Source of the DNA: Opitutia bacterium
GTDB taxonomy: Bacteria; Verrucomicrobiota; Verrucomicrobiia; Opitutales; UBA953
Assembly (NCBI GenBank): GCA_947377865.1
Contig: CANCHK010000002.1
Coordinates: forward strand, 1 to 64,000
DNA: 64,000 nt
Direction: 5' to 3'
Shown: in pieces, positions 45,040 to 54,398 of the stretch
Numbering within the stretch: the stretch's first letter is position 1
Layout: every line of letters starts with the position of its first letter
Notes under the pieces: model-generated
The model's input: only the letters and a program-made list of their open reading frames with translations
Told to the model about the DNA's origin: nothing
Database searches by the model: none
Translations under genes and position numbers: made by a program

Positions 45040-46947
45040 TTAGGCCGCAGGGGCGTCGACGAACTGACGACACCAGATCTCGACGCAGGCCAAGGCTAGA
45101 ATCGGATAACTCGCGTCGGTCCGCCCGGAACGGTTATCGGAGATTAGCTGCCGCACCGCATCCGGATCGAAAAGCCCACGCCGGGCGAGGGATTCTCGAC
45201 TGAGGTAGTCTGCTTCGATCCGATTATCCTTGGCCGTCATCCAACCCCGCAAGGGGATGCCGAAACCCGTCTTGGGCCGATAGATGATTTCCTTGGGCAA
45301 GATTCCCTCCATCGATTTTCGGAAGATCCACTTTCCGACCTGGCCATACTGCTTATAGTCAACGGGCAGCCGCGTCGCGAAATCGACCAGATCGCGATCG
45401 AGGAAAGGCACCCGTACTTCGACGCCAGCCGCCATCGACATCTTATCGGTATAGTTCAGGTTATGGTCCGTGAGGAAATATTTCGCTTCCAGGTATAGCA
45501 TCTGGTTCAACCCCAACGTCCCGGCAGGCAGGGAGCGCAGGGCCTCGTTCAGCGGCAAGCTGGGGTCCGGAAAGATGCCCGCGGCTTTTATTTCCTTGGA
45601 CCAAAGCCCCTGGAGCCGATCCTGCTCCAACCATTGGAAATAGCCGACCATGCGTTCATTCGACGACAGGGCGGCCTGACGAAAGGCCTTGTGCATCCGT
45701 CGGCCCCAAGGCGTGGCTTGGCGGGCATACCCCGAAAGGTCGGCGAGCGAATGCCGGGCGAATGCCGGCAGCCACCGCCAATATTTTTCGAACGCCAAGG
45801 CCTGATGCCGGCGATAACCCGTAAAAATATCGTCTCCGCCGGCACCGGAAAGCAGCACCTTGATGCCCTGCTGCCGGGCCTGCTGACAGATATAAAAACT
45901 ATTGAGGGCGGCCGGATCGGCTTGGGGCTCGTCCAGGTGCCAGACCAGTTTTTCCAAATCGACCAGCTTATCCTGGGCTACTTCGGCGACATGCAGGTTC
46001 AGCCCAAGCGCCTTGGCCGCCAAACGCGCATAGGGGAGGTCATCGACGAAACCTTCCTTGGCGCCCGCCGACGAGCGGACGTCGATGGTGAAACAATCCA
46101 GCCGACGGGAACCGAGACGCCTCTGGGCCAACGCGCATATGGCGCTGGAATCCAATCCGCCGGATAAGAACGCCCCCAGGGGCGCATCGGAAGCCATCTG
46201 CCGCCCGACTGCCGTATCCAGCCGGTCGCGGAGCTCGGAAGCCGCGCCTGGAACGGTGAATGGCAAGGGCTCCTGCCCGTAAGGTAGTTCATAAAAACAC
46301 CACTCGCGGACCTTTCGGCCGTCCGAGATCTTGACGGCATGGCCGGGCGGGAGTTTCTGGACGGACTTGAAGAGGGTGTGCGCCCCGGGACTGTATAAAT
46401 ACGTCAGGTACTGCGAAACGCCCTGCAGGTCCAGGCTCCGGTCGAAATCCGGGACCTGCAGCAGGGCTTTGATCTCGGAGGCGAAGGCGAAGTGGCTCCT
46501 GGTCTGCAAGCAGTACAACGGCTTCACCCCCAGGCCATCGCGGGCGAGCAAGACGGTGCGCTGCCGGTGATCGTAGATGGCCAGGGCGAAGATGCCGTTC
46601 AGCTTGCCCAACATGTCATCGCCCCAGCGGAGGTATGCGGCGAGCAATACTTCGGTGTCTCCGCTGGAACGAAACTCGTAACCGGATGCCAACTCGGCCC
46701 TTAGTTCGCGGAAGTTATAGACCTCGCCGTTGAACACGATCGTCGCCAGTCCGGCAGGGTCGGTCATCGGCTGCGTCGCCGTGACGCCGAGATCCTGGAT
46801 CGCGAGCCGGGTCTGGGCCAGCGCCAACCGGGCCTCCGGAGCGAAGAAGCTGCCCGACCCGTCGGGCCCGCGATGCGCCAGCAGGGCCTGCGCTCTTTGG
46901 GCCAATGCTTGGGCGTTTGGGCCGATGGCCCCGAAAATTCCACACAT
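45040..46947 (-). CDS. asnB: Asparagine synthetase (glutamine-hydrolysing)
   Basis: 635 residues. The N-terminal Ntn amidotransferase starts MCGIFGAIG with catalytic Cys2, followed by LLAHRGPDGSG and TIVFNGEVYNFRELR. The synthetase domain has the pyrophosphate loop AFLSGGLDSSAI and LLSGAGGDDIFTGYRRH. It makes asparagine, or amidates a sugar acid or peptide, as WbpS-like relatives in O-antigen loci are thought to do. The start gives the obligatory Cys at position 2. It lies 111 bases from the CapK-like gene. Confidence 0.92.
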   Translation of the reverse strand: MCGIFGAIGPNAQALAQRAQALLAHRGPDGSGSFFAPEARLALAQTRLAIQDLGVTATQPMTDPAGLATIVFNGEVYNFRELRAELASGYEFRSSGDTEVLLAAYLRWGDDMLGKLNGIFALAIYDHRQRTVLLARDGLGVKPLYCLQTRSHFAFASEIKALLQVPDFDRSLDLQGVSQYLTYLYSPGAHTLFKSVQKLPPGHAVKISDGRKVREWCFYELPYGQEPLPFTVPGAASELRDRLDTAVGRQMASDAPLGAFLSGGLDSSAICALAQRRLGSRRLDCFTIDVRSSAGAKEGFVDDLPYARLAAKALGLNLHVAEVAQDKLVDLEKLVWHLDEPQADPAALNSFYICQQARQQGIKVLLSGAGGDDIFTGYRRHQALAFEKYWRWLPAFARHSLADLSGYARQATPWGRRMHKAFRQAALSSNERMVGYFQWLEQDRLQGLWSKEIKAAGIFPDPSLPLNEALRSLPAGTLGLNQMLYLEAKYFLTDHNLNYTDKMSMAAGVEVRVPFLDRDLVDFATRLPVDYKQYGQVGKWIFRKSMEGILPKEIIYRPKTGFGIPLRGWMTAKDNRIEADYLSRESLARRGLFDPDAVRQLISDNRSGRTDASYPILALACVEIWCRQFVDAPAA

Positions 46948-47058
46948 CGTCTAGGTAAGTTATGGGTTCTATTCTGTTCTTACAATAACCGTCCGGAGGA
47001 CGCTCTGTATAGTTTCGCCAACGAATTTATAACGGCCCGACTGACTCCGCTCCTGATC

Positions 47059-48435
47059 TCACGCGCCGGGAGCCGGAGATTCGGAGATGACCAGGCGCAG
47101 CTTGCCGCTGGCCGTGCGCGGCAGCCTTTCTGCGTACGCGATCTGGTAATCGCAGAGGAAGCCGAAGCGTTGCATGAGCTGTTTTTTCATGGCGGCTTCG
47201 TCTTCCGGACTGAACCCGAAGCCTTTCACGACCCTGATCTCGACCTTGCCGGCTTCCCTTTGGATGAATTGCGCTTCGATGACGTGAGGGGCGTCGGCGA
47301 AGATCAAGGACAAGGCGGCGGCGCCGACCATGGTGCCGTTTTTCAATTTCACGAAATCCTGTTCGCGGCCGTTGATGGAAATGACTTGCCTCGCCGTCCC
47401 TTCGCCTGATGCCGCCTCGAGGAGCTCGCAGTCGTCGCCGGGGGCGTAACGGAAAAGCGGGAAGGCCGGGTTATGCCAATTAGTGCCGATGATCCGGTGG
47501 CCGGCGGCGACGGGGAGGAACTCGACGGCGGCGTAATCTTCGTCGACCAACATCCGCCCATCCTTCGTCTCCGAGAAATTGGCCACCGATTCCGCCATGC
47601 CATAATGCTGGTAGACCGGGGCGCCAAAAGCCTGCTTGATCCTCTGCCTGAGCTGAGGGGTCAGGTTTTCCGAACCGGTAGTGATCAAACTTAGCCCGGC
47701 AAGGGGGGGAATGCCTTCTTCTAGCATCCATGTCGCCATCAGGCTGATGCCTGAGGGGTAGCCGTGGACCCACTTTGCCCCCATCTTCTCAAGCTTGCCT
47801 AAGTAATATCCGAAGGTTTCGCGACTTAGGTGCTGCGTGCTGAAAATAATCTGCCGCGTCGCCTCGCTGATGCGCCAGAATGGCGGTTTGCTTCGCGTCA
47901 ATGGAATCAGACAGCGCCCTCCGAAATGGGCGCAGACCGTTTCTCGGCTGAGACCGAGGTTAAGGCGGTACCTCCACCAGGTGGCCCAGCGCTGGGCTTC
48001 GGCCTCCCGAGTCTCGTGGAAAACCAAGCCGCTGCCCGTACTTCCGCCGGTGTGCGTCCGGAGAAGGCCGTCCCGGGCAATCAAGGGATTGGCGATGCGA
48101 TCGAGGTTTTGCCGCACCTCATCCTTGGTCAAGACCGGCAGCTTCGCTAATTCCGCGAACGGGTCGGACGCGTCAGGATTGACGGAATGGACCGAAAACT
48201 TGTCCGCCCAAAAAGGGCTGTGCCGGGCATATTTGAGGTGCGATGAAAGCATCATCGCCCGATAATCGTCCAGCTGGCCCTTTGTGAACGCAGCCCGCGC
48301 GACGGAGGCCCGTAGGCATCGCTCGAACAGCGGACCATATCGGTGCTTCTGCAGATCCTTGGCGCGCCAATCCACCGCAAGCTGCTGGGCAAAGGAGGGC
48401 AGATGCTGGTAGATGGTCTCGGTGTCTATTTTCAT
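47059..48435 (-). CDS. CapK-like adenylate-forming enzyme (phenylacetate-CoA ligase family)
   Basis: 458 residues. The ligase signature THTGGSTGSGLVFHETRE corresponds to the ATP loop, GAPVYQHYGMAESVANFSET to the adenylate motif, and RLPRTASGKLRLVI holds the C-terminal lysine. Members of this CapK/PaaK-like group occur in many capsule and O-antigen clusters and probably activate a carboxylic acid that is then attached to the glycan. Substrate unknown. It lies between asnB and the EpsI-like gene on the same strand. Confidence 0.86.
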   Translation of the reverse strand: MKIDTETIYQHLPSFAQQLAVDWRAKDLQKHRYGPLFERCLRASVARAAFTKGQLDDYRAMMLSSHLKYARHSPFWADKFSVHSVNPDASDPFAELAKLPVLTKDEVRQNLDRIANPLIARDGLLRTHTGGSTGSGLVFHETREAEAQRWATWWRYRLNLGLSRETVCAHFGGRCLIPLTRSKPPFWRISEATRQIIFSTQHLSRETFGYYLGKLEKMGAKWVHGYPSGISLMATWMLEEGIPPLAGLSLITTGSENLTPQLRQRIKQAFGAPVYQHYGMAESVANFSETKDGRMLVDEDYAAVEFLPVAAGHRIIGTNWHNPAFPLFRYAPGDDCELLEAASGEGTARQVISINGREQDFVKLKNGTMVGAAALSLIFADAPHVIEAQFIQREAGKVEIRVVKGFGFSPEDEAAMKKQLMQRFGFLCDYQIAYAERLPRTASGKLRLVISESPAPGA

Positions 48436-48455
48436 TGGTTACGCTTGGTCGCGGC

Positions 48456-49178
48456 TTACCTCCAGCGTTCGTCCGTAAAGATGCCCAGCCGGCCCATCTT
48501 CCCGATCAACCCGGCGATCTCGGCATCATTCAGCAGCTCCGGGATGTTCTTGCTGCTGCTGATCCGGATGAACATCTGCTCATTCTTCTGATTAATCCCG
48601 TAGGTGCGGATATCTTTCCAGACGAGCGGCAGCCGTTCGAGCCGGCCGATGAATCCGTCGCGCCAACCGGCACGCTGATCCTCATATCGATTCGGCTCTC
48701 CGTTGACCAGATGCCAGAAGGCGACGTTCTGTTTGCCGCCGTTCGGAACGATATATTGGCCGAACTCATAGGGCCAGAGCACGCGCTCCCCCGCCCTACC
48801 GGAAACGGCATACAAGCGCTCGGTTCGTACGCAGCCGCTATTGACCCAACAAGAATCCGGATTGTGCGAGCCGGCGTCGACGACCGACACTTTCCCGGGC
48901 TCCCAGTAGGCGACGTAGACGAGCAACTGGACTTGCCCTCGGACGTAAAGCACCTGTTTGGCCTGGCTGTAATTAAGGATGCCTTTCGCACTGGCCAACT
49001 CGGCCGAAGAACCGGCAATCGGAATATCCCGCCGCTGCCACCCGGCCACTTCCGGTAAGGCTAGCGCCAGATCACCAGTGAAGCCACGCGGCCGGGAAGA
49101 GGCAAACTCTGAAAGGAGCACCAGCGTCAGCAGGCCGACTAGCATTACGGCACCGAAAATGAGCAGGACCTTGCGCAT
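48456..49178 (-). CDS. Exosortase-associated EpsI-like (DUF3485) protein
   Basis: 240 residues with one N-terminal membrane helix (VLLIFGAVMLVGLLTLVLLS) and a periplasmic domain. VYVAYWEPG followed by DAGSHNPDSCWVNSGCV matches the EpsI pattern HxPxxC. EpsI proteins normally pair with exosortase EpsH/XrtA, but none is in the window. The track ORF starts at 49382; ATG 49178 gives the expected short cytosolic end and lies two bases after the acyltransferase stop. Confidence 0.78.
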   Translation of the reverse strand: MRKVLLIFGAVMLVGLLTLVLLSEFASSRPRGFTGDLALALPEVAGWQRRDIPIAGSSAELASAKGILNYSQAKQVLYVRGQVQLLVYVAYWEPGKVSVVDAGSHNPDSCWVNSGCVRTERLYAVSGRAGERVLWPYEFGQYIVPNGGKQNVAFWHLVNGEPNRYEDQRAGWRDGFIGRLERLPLVWKDIRTYGINQKNEQMFIRISSSKNIPELLNDAEIAGLIGKMGRLGIFTDERWR

Positions 49179-49180
49179 GC

Positions 49181-49834
49181 TCAGGATGAGGAAAGCGGGC
49201 CGCCGACCTTGAGGGTGGCGGCTGGATTCCCGGCCACCGTGACGCCTGGAGGTACGTCCCGAACCACTACGGCGCCAGCACCAACGAGAGACCCCGCCCC
49301 AATCTTCCGACTGGGGATCACATTGGCCTTGCTGCCTATGAAGACTCGGTCCTCCACCTTGACGTGACCAGTGAGGTCGCACTGCGAGCTCACCGTTGTC
49401 CAGTCTCCCACCGTGATGTCGTGGCCGATTGTGGTATTAAGGTTGATCGTCACGAAGTCGCCGAGCGCGATATCGCACGTCAAGACCACGCCCGGGCACA
49501 GGATGACGCCTCGTCCGAGCTTCACGCGCTCTCCCATCACGACCGACGGATGGACAAGCGAGATGAATTCGGCTCCAGCCTTGCGCAGGCGTTCTGTCAG
49601 CCTGGCTTTTTCCGCCGGCAGGCCGAGGCCGCAGAGATAGAGTTGATTGGGCCCAGGGTAATGCCCGTCCAGAACTGCCACTGGAGCGAATCGTCCGTAA
49701 TCCCTAAGCGCATCCGCATTGTCATCCAAGAAGCCAGCGAATGTCCAATCCCGGCCGTGGGCAGGATGGTGCAATACCCAAGAGTGAAGCTCCCGTCCGA
49801 ATCCGCCTGCGCCGACGATATGTAATTGTTTCAT
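49181..49834 (-). CDS. NeuD/PglD-type sugar acyltransferase
   Basis: 217 residues. An N-terminal Rossmann-like domain (LHIVGAGGFGRELHSWVL, FAGFLDDN) precedes left-handed beta-helix coils (VILCPGVVLTCDIALGD, INLNTTIGHD with the catalytic His, GAGSLVGAGAVVVRDVPPG, AGNPA). This is the layout of sialic-acid O-acetyltransferase NeuD and of PglD. It could use an acyl-ACP from the KASIII/ACP/SDR genes directly upstream rather than acetyl-CoA; that is inference. Confidence 0.87.
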   Translation of the reverse strand: MKQLHIVGAGGFGRELHSWVLHHPAHGRDWTFAGFLDDNADALRDYGRFAPVAVLDGHYPGPNQLYLCGLGLPAEKARLTERLRKAGAEFISLVHPSVVMGERVKLGRGVILCPGVVLTCDIALGDFVTINLNTTIGHDITVGDWTTVSSQCDLTGHVKVEDRVFIGSKANVIPSRKIGAGSLVGAGAVVVRDVPPGVTVAGNPAATLKVGGPLSSS

Positions 49835-49852
49835 AGAGGGAACAAGCTGTGG

Positions 49853-50578
49853 TCAGCGCAAGGTCGCCCCGCCGTCGACGACGAGGTCATGTCCGCTGAT
49901 CCAGCGCGCAGCGGGAGAAAGTAGGAACGAGACGGCGCCGGCGACATCGGCCGTGCTGCCTGCGCCCAAGGGATATGCGCCGACATAGGCGGCGAACTGC
50001 TCAGGCGTGACATGGGCGCGAAAGGCGGCCCCCATACCTTCGTCGACTAGACCGGGGGAGATCAAATTCACCCGGATGTTCCTAGGGGCGAGCTCTAGGG
50101 CAAGCGTCCGGACGAGACCAATCAGGGCTGACTTACTGGCCGAATAGGCGGCATGCCCGGCCGCGCCGCGGATACCGCTGATAGATCCGATGAAGACGAT
50201 CGATGCGCCAGTATTGAGCTTCTTCGCCCTGAGCAGGCAGCGAAGGAAGTCCGCCGGGGCAATGACGTTCGTCCCCAGCGTTTCGGCGAACTTCTCGGGC
50301 GTCAATACGCTGAACGGCAGGATCTCGAGCGTTCCTGTCGCGATGACCAGCCCATCCAAAGGGGCGTTTGCGCCGACAACGGCCTCCCATGCTTCGGGCT
50401 TATGCAGGTCTACGACGTAGGACTCGGCGGCGATTTTTGATAACGAGGCCAGCTTCTCGGGTGAGCGTGCGAAGGCCAGCGTGTGCGCGTGCGCAGCATG
50501 AAGCTCTCCTAGGATTGCCGAGCCAATCGCTCCGGTGGCGCCTAGGACCGCGACTCTCTTATCAGTCAGTCCGCTCAT
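49853..50578 (-). CDS. SDR family oxidoreductase (FabG-like)
   Basis: 241 residues: AVLGATGAIGSAILGEL for NADP, VFIGSISGIRGAAGHAAYSASKSAL with the catalytic Ser, Tyr and Lys, and the C-terminal SGHDLVVDGG of classical SDRs. Its start lies two bases before the end of the ACP gene (ACP stop 50582-50580, SDR ATG 50578), so it likely reduces a 3-keto group of an acyl-ACP made by the KASIII-like enzyme. Confidence 0.86.
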   Translation of the reverse strand: MSGLTDKRVAVLGATGAIGSAILGELHAAHAHTLAFARSPEKLASLSKIAAESYVVDLHKPEAWEAVVGANAPLDGLVIATGTLEILPFSVLTPEKFAETLGTNVIAPADFLRCLLRAKKLNTGASIVFIGSISGIRGAAGHAAYSASKSALIGLVRTLALELAPRNIRVNLISPGLVDEGMGAAFRAHVTPEQFAAYVGAYPLGAGSTADVAGAVSFLLSPAARWISGHDLVVDGGATLR

Positions 50579-50579
50579 A

Positions 50580-50807
50580 TCAGGCCAGACGACAGATGTC
50601 GGCGAGGGTTTCGCATTTCATGAATTCTTCGACCGGCAGGGGCTTCCCGAAGGTTGTATCAAAGACCGCAAGCAAAGTCAGCGCGGCCAGGCTGTCCCAC
50701 CAAGGCTGCTCGCGGAAACGAAGCTCCATGTGCAGGCCACCCGCCGGGCAATCGGCTAAGGAGGCTTCTAGCTCCAGGAAAAAAGTTGCTTGATGGGGTG
50801 TCGTCAT
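50580..50807 (-). CDS. Acyl carrier protein (KASIII module)
   Basis: 75 residues with the phosphopantetheine serine in EQPWWDSLAALTLLAVF (Ser39) and an acidic second helix (TTFGKPLPVEEF). The track ORF of 172 residues begins in a shadow frame; ATG 50807 gives the right ACP length and lies 13 bases after the KASIII stop. It sits between the KASIII and SDR genes, which supports joint action on a short acyl chain. Confidence 0.84.
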   Translation of the reverse strand: MTTPHQATFFLELEASLADCPAGGLHMELRFREQPWWDSLAALTLLAVFDTTFGKPLPVEEFMKCETLADICRLA

Positions 50808-50820
50808 GGGGCAACAGGGA

Positions 50821-51888
50821 TTAGGCGTAAGATTTGACCGGGGCGATGGCAAGCGGCCCAACTTCGCCGGCGAAGGCACCCCAGGACAGCCCGACGCCGA
50901 AGCCACAGGCGACGACCTTGAGCGTGCCGGACTCAAGCCGGCCGCCCAGCGCATCGATGAGTGCGCAAGGAATGGAGGCTGAACTCTGGTTGCCATATTT
51001 CTCGACGATGTCCATGGGTGTCTTATCAGCCGGGAATCCGCATTTACGCCCAACGGTGGAGATGATGAACCGATTGGCCTGATGGAGGACGAGGGCATCG
51101 ACGTCGGCCGGCATCCAGGCAGCGTGCTTCAGGACGGCATTCACGGCATCAGGGACTTCGCGCAAGGTGAAATTGAACACTTCGGCTCCGTTCATGCGGA
51201 GGTTTTCCGCATGATGACGGTTGCCTTCGGCGTCGACGGTCTCGAGACGCGTGGCGGTCGACGCTGGCTGGCGCGCCCCACCTGCGGGCACGATGATGGA
51301 GGCCGAGCCGGCGCCATCCGCACCGAGTACAAAATGGAACGGAGCGGAGCGGCCGGTCTTCTCGACAATCGTTGCCGAACCAGCGTCGCCGAACAAGGGA
51401 TCGGTCGCGCGATCTCCGGGATTCGTCAGCTGACTGAGCGTATCGCCGGAGCAGAGCAACACACGAGCGGCTCCGCCATGGGCGCACAGCAAGGCAGCCT
51501 GCTGAAGGCCGAAAACCCAGCCGGAGCAACCCATAGAGAGCTCGAAGGCCGGTGCGGATTTGCTCAGGCCAAGGCGACCATGAAGCAGCGAACCATTGTT
51601 GGGCTGGGAGTGGTCGGGAGATTGCGTGACGAAGACGACCGCATCAATCGAGGTCGCATCGATACCCATCTCGGATATCAGACGGGTGGCCGCATCGGCG
51701 CACAAGTCGAGCGCCGTGACTCCCGCCGCGACGACCAAGCGCTTACGCAGGCCGACGACCTTGCCGGTCCGCTCTAAAGTAGCGCGGTCAATCCCTGCGG
51801 CCAGTCCATCTTGGACGTAATCCCGCTCGACCGATCCGGTCGTCACGGCGAGACCGGCTATACGGATGTGGGAGAGAACAGAGTACAT
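50821..51888 (-). CDS. 3-oxoacyl-ACP synthase III (FabH-like)
   Basis: 355 residues with the full KASIII triad: Cys121 in ELSMGCSGWVFG, His269 in ALVLHQANRF and Asn300 in EKYGNQSSASIP. It condenses an acyl-CoA or acyl starter with malonyl-ACP. Its position before a dedicated ACP and an SDR points to a special acyl group rather than housekeeping fatty-acid synthesis. ATG 51888 is preceded by AAAATAAA on the coding strand, with no clear Shine-Dalgarno site. Confidence 0.92.
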   Translation of the reverse strand: MYSVLSHIRIAGLAVTTGSVERDYVQDGLAAGIDRATLERTGKVVGLRKRLVVAAGVTALDLCADAATRLISEMGIDATSIDAVVFVTQSPDHSQPNNGSLLHGRLGLSKSAPAFELSMGCSGWVFGLQQAALLCAHGGAARVLLCSGDTLSQLTNPGDRATDPLFGDAGSATIVEKTGRSAPFHFVLGADGAGSASIIVPAGGARQPASTATRLETVDAEGNRHHAENLRMNGAEVFNFTLREVPDAVNAVLKHAAWMPADVDALVLHQANRFIISTVGRKCGFPADKTPMDIVEKYGNQSSASIPCALIDALGGRLESGTLKVVACGFGVGLSWGAFAGEVGPLAIAPVKSYA

Positions 51889-51945
51889 TTTATTTTAAGC
51901 GGCGACGGGATGAAAGCCCCGGCAAACGGTTCATGAAGCCTTCTG

Positions 51946-53004
51946 TCAACCTCGGTCACTTTCACGAAGCAGTAGCCCGCAGCGCGCATCAAGCTTGCTG
52001 TCGGCCGGGGAAGCGAGCCAATCCACCAACCGTCCCATCTCGTTCGAGGCGACAATCTTTGACGGGGGAGCTGGCTTGCCATGGGTCGCGACGACGGCCT
52101 GATAAATCGCCTCCACGGAAGTGGGGTCAAAGACCCCGGAAGGCCTGATTGCCGAATAGACATAGGAAAGGTCTGAGGCGATGACCGCACAGCCTGCATC
52201 AGCCGCCTCCACCAACCCTAACCCGAAACTTTCGACCAGCGACGGATATATCTGATACCCGCACGCATGGTAAAGACGACGGGAGTCAGTGAAGCCATGG
52301 TTCGTGATCCGAGCCCCTAGGGATTGAGCTTTTTCGATTTGTTCATATATTCCTTCCCACTCTCCGTATAGGGTCAGGTGCAGTTCGGGGTAGACCTTCG
52401 CCTGGGCCAGCATGACCCAGGCCGCTATCAGCCGGGCGTGGTTCTTGTGTGGATACCCATTGCTAACATAAGCATATCTCGACCACTTGCCCTCTGCCGG
52501 CCCTGTAGAGCCCGGTGAAGGAAGGCAGGAAGGATAAAAGGGCAGTTCGATGATCGGTACACCTGACCCTAGGTCGTGCGCCAAGGCGGATTCGACTAGC
52601 TTTGTCTGCACTAGGAAAACATCGGCGTTTCGGCGCAACCAACGAATGTAGGCCATCTTGAGGACCCCGCTGAGCTTATCATACCACGACTGGTTTTTGG
52701 CTCCACTGCATAAAAGCACGTTATGAAAATAGACTGCAACCTCTGCTCCAAGCCGAAAAGGCGGAGGCACGTTGCCAAAACAAAAAACACGTCTCAGGAG
52801 ATGACGGTGACGTCTATAGAAATCCCGTCGCGCTAGCTCGCGAGGAGGAATGACCATGACCTTATAGCCGGAAGTGTCTACCCCCGCCATCCTCGCGTCG
52901 CAGAGCAAGGCGAACTTCCCCTTGGCTCGCAGCCCCCCCAATAGCTCCTGCAATAACGCCTTGCCTCCGCCGGAATTGACATAAACGGCATCGATTAAAA
53001 TCAT
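51946..53004 (-). CDS. Glycosyltransferase family 4
   Basis: 352 residues: MILIDAVYVNSGGGKALLQEL at the start, SNGYPHKNHARLIAAW and LTLYGEWEG in the donor half, and PSLVESFGLGLVEAADAGC as the E-x7-E motif. It lacks membrane segments. Its ATG overlaps the stop of the O-antigen polymerase/ligase gene (ATGA), so both are made together. Base composition is a little lower in GC than its neighbours. Substrate unknown. Confidence 0.9.
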   Translation of the reverse strand: MILIDAVYVNSGGGKALLQELLGGLRAKGKFALLCDARMAGVDTSGYKVMVIPPRELARRDFYRRHRHLLRRVFCFGNVPPPFRLGAEVAVYFHNVLLCSGAKNQSWYDKLSGVLKMAYIRWLRRNADVFLVQTKLVESALAHDLGSGVPIIELPFYPSCLPSPGSTGPAEGKWSRYAYVSNGYPHKNHARLIAAWVMLAQAKVYPELHLTLYGEWEGIYEQIEKAQSLGARITNHGFTDSRRLYHACGYQIYPSLVESFGLGLVEAADAGCAVIASDLSYVYSAIRPSGVFDPTSVEAIYQAVVATHGKPAPPSKIVASNEMGRLVDWLASPADSKLDARCGLLLRESDRG

Positions 53005-54389
53005 GGGGGCAAAGGCTGAGTGGAAAGCCTGAGATTATGCGCTGCAAAAATCGATAGCCAGCAAAGCCCGCCGACCGAAGACGGTGAAAGGATGCAAGAC
53101 TCGCCGGTGTTGATTACTAGAAAAGAAACCAAGGCGGCGATGGAGACGTAGCTACCTTTTCGCCGCCATTGCGAAATCAGGGCCCAAAGCATGGAAAGGA
53201 AGAGTGTCGTCCCGACTATGCCGACCTCTTCAAGCAGCATCGTGATGAAGAAGCATTTCTCAATCGAGGTTGACTCCGACGTGAGGCCGAAACCCGCCGC
53301 ACCATGTTCGGTGTAATCCGAAGGCACCTGAAAACCGTTGCCGAATAACGGGTTGGCCAAGAAACCGTCCCAAGAAGCGGCAATGATTTTGTCGCGACCG
53401 CTCAGGTTAAACCCTTCCCCAGATTCACCTGACTTAAAGATGAAGGCCTTCGCCTCATTCATGGCGAATATCGAACAGATACAGACAGCCAGAAAAAGCC
53501 AGGCAATGACGATGGTTACGCGCGACTTCACCGTCGGGCTAACCGCATGCTTTCGGAAAAAATAGAGGGCACATGAACTGCTGGCTATCGCCGCCAGCAG
53601 CCCGGTACGACTCGAGGAGAGAGCAATTAGGCACAGCGAGGCGATAAAAGCGCCTATGCCAAACCTGGACGCCAGCCCGTTTTTATGGATGTAAGCATAG
53701 AGCATGAGCGGCAAGTTGACCGCCAGAATCGCCGCCAATAGCTGCGGGTGATTCATGATGCCGGAGAATTTGCCTTCGGCCTCCCGCCCTGCGTTGGGAT
53801 CGAGCACGAAGGCGTACCCGATATAAGGGATGAAAAGATAGCAGAAGAGCGAGAGGAACGCGATCGCGCCGATAGCCCCCAGGGCCACGCTGGGGAAACT
53901 CGGCGAAGGCCGAGCCGTCAGGAGCAGGCCTCCGATGAATAGCCCACAGAACAGTATTTTGGCTTCGGAAATACCAACGTAAATCGAATACCTGTACGAA
54001 CTGATCGAAGCGACAAGGATGAATAATCCAAACCAAAAAGTCGCGTGTTTGTATTCGAAATTGGCGGACTGAGCGCGGCAATATACGATGACAATCGATA
54101 ACAAAATCAGAATCCGAACGATAAGGACGATGTCGGGTATAGACCCCAGACTAAAAAAATAACTGAAACTTAAGGATATCAAGAGGCATAGTATCAGTCC
54201 GAAAAAATCCGGGGAGCGACTCAGCATCAACGTGGCGATGACCGTGAGCGGCAGAAAAAAGATAGAATAGTACGAAAATGCCATCGCCGTAATCAATACC
54301 GATAACAACACGGCGACAGCCAGGCACCTTCGTCCTAGATGGTAGTCGGAGTGACTTTCCACTACCTGCCTGGATGGATTGCGCATCAT
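53001..54389 (-). CDS. O-antigen polymerase or ligase (Wzy/WaaL-like)
   Basis: 462 residues with about eleven transmembrane helices. The large periplasmic loop contains FNLSGRDKIIAASWDGFLANPLFGNGF, the Wzy_C signature shared by WaaL ligases and many Wzy polymerases. Which role it has cannot be decided from sequence. The gene is lower in GC than the locus average, as is common for wzy. It lies nine bases from the ligase gene upstream and overlaps the GT4 gene. Confidence 0.85.
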   Translation of the reverse strand: MMRNPSRQVVESHSDYHLGRRCLAVAVLLSVLITAMAFSYYSIFFLPLTVIATLMLSRSPDFFGLILCLLISLSFSYFFSLGSIPDIVLIVRILILLSIVIVYCRAQSANFEYKHATFWFGLFILVASISSYRYSIYVGISEAKILFCGLFIGGLLLTARPSPSFPSVALGAIGAIAFLSLFCYLFIPYIGYAFVLDPNAGREAEGKFSGIMNHPQLLAAILAVNLPLMLYAYIHKNGLASRFGIGAFIASLCLIALSSSRTGLLAAIASSSCALYFFRKHAVSPTVKSRVTIVIAWLFLAVCICSIFAMNEAKAFIFKSGESGEGFNLSGRDKIIAASWDGFLANPLFGNGFQVPSDYTEHGAAGFGLTSESTSIEKCFFITMLLEEVGIVGTTLFLSMLWALISQWRRKGSYVSIAALVSFLVINTGESCILSPSSVGGLCWLSIFAAHNLRLSTQPLPP

Positions 54390-54398
54390 ATGGCTGGA

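Noticed and set aside
46948-47058. Terminator at the CGTCC-GGA-GGACG inverted repeat
   Set aside because: The stem is only five pairs and no T run follows on either strand.
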